From positions 4,402,001 to 4,466,000 of the forward strand of contig NZ_CP101134.1 in NCBI RefSeq assembly GCF_024296865.1: DNA of 64,000 nt, given 5' to 3'. The position numbers and the translations under genes are program-made. Within the stretch, counting starts at the first letter, position 1; each line of letters starts with the position of its first letter. The notes below the pieces were generated by a model. It worked only from the letters and a program-made list of their open reading frames with translations, was not told the origin of the DNA and did no database searches. Below are positions 63,879 through 64,000 of the stretch, in pieces. Source of the DNA: Sphingobacterium sp. LZ7M1. GTDB taxonomy: Bacteria > Bacteroidota > Bacteroidia > Sphingobacteriales > Sphingobacteriaceae.

Positions 63879-64000
63879 TCAGTCCTTGATTAGATAATAA
63901 TTCCGTATGATCTCGTCCGCTTTGCGTTTGTCCATATTGATAAAGTTTCTGTATGGATTCGCCGTTTTCAGTACGCCATTGATCTTCGCCCAATACATAG
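63879..64000 (-). CDS. C-terminal end of a gene extending beyond the window
   Basis: The minus-strand frame reads MYWAKINGVLKTANPYRNFI, then NMDKRKADEIIRNYYLIKD and TGA, 2 nt before the next start. Only 39 codons are visible. Context says a conjugation gene preceding the TraI position; no family can be assigned from this piece. Confidence 0.6.
   Translation of the reverse strand, partial: MYWAKINGVLKTANPYRNFINMDKRKADEIIRNYYLIKD

Overview
The window comes from a Bacteroidota chromosome, most likely a Sphingobacterium-like member of the Sphingobacteriaceae. The evidence is the CTnDOT-type tra genes, a fimbrillin-like lipoprotein, RND pumps of the Bacteroidota fused type, few Shine-Dalgarno sites and several TAnnTTTG promoter boxes. 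The genus is an inference; no rRNA or other marker gene is present.

Layout. (1) 1-6.3 kb looks like host chromosome: a sugar oxidoreductase and isomerase pair, an AraC regulator, a GH10 xylanase and small unknown proteins. (2) At 6.35-6.52 kb an orphan 3' half of tRNA-Lys(CTT), with its terminator, meets a ~100-bp arm sequence. I read this as the left edge of a large integrated island. (3) 6.5-13 kb is decayed, with an IS4-type transposase stump, small ORFs, a fimbrillin lipoprotein operon, and aldo/keto reductase and DoxX remnants. (4) 13.1-20.2 kb is a fatty-acid hydration cluster: VOC protein, DUF3861, AraC, two different oleate hydratases, a 3-hydroxyacyl-CoA dehydrogenase, and a MarR gene cut by an IS3-family element. 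That IS is itself fused in frame to a broken conjugation coupling-protein gene. (5) 22.7-31.9 kb is a metal-efflux operon: CusA/CzcA fused to a TolC-like domain, CusB-like adaptor, haem-binding protein, PAP2 phosphatase and SPC-type P1B ATPase. (6) 32.4-37.6 kb is a metabolic cargo block (thioesterase, DinB, panB, MarR-GNAT, hydroxyacid dehydrogenase, GNAT, cupin, threonine aldolase). Several members carry one nonsense codon or frameshift, and the aldolase stops at a second arm copy. (7) 37.8-43.6 kb is an arsenic operon with two matching ArsR-type operators, bounded by direct arm copies B and C. (8) 44.3-51.4 kb, after arm copy D, is an AT-rich cluster of a four-TM protein, a DUF4209 protein and an Apea-like protein that both carry RxxxxH HEPN motifs, a divergent AbiJ-like protein, a broken nuclease-like ORF and another possible HEPN-like protein. 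This is the best candidate for an undescribed defence system. (9) 51.5-64 kb is the conjugation module, read right to left: a TraI-position protein, TraJ, K, L, M, N, then an independent Fic/AbiEi-like unit, then the coupling protein TraG, an M23 peptidase, a 52-aa protein, ArdC, a DUF4099/DUF3945 protein and a terminal unknown protein.

Together the window reads as a mosaic integrative/conjugative island. Transfer genes sit at the right, and metal, arsenic, lipid and defence cargo sits between repeated att-like arms that carry anticodon-loop sequences of three different tRNAs (Lys, Leu, Met types). No integrase gene is visible. The intact tRNA-Lys and the integrase are predicted to lie beyond the right edge.
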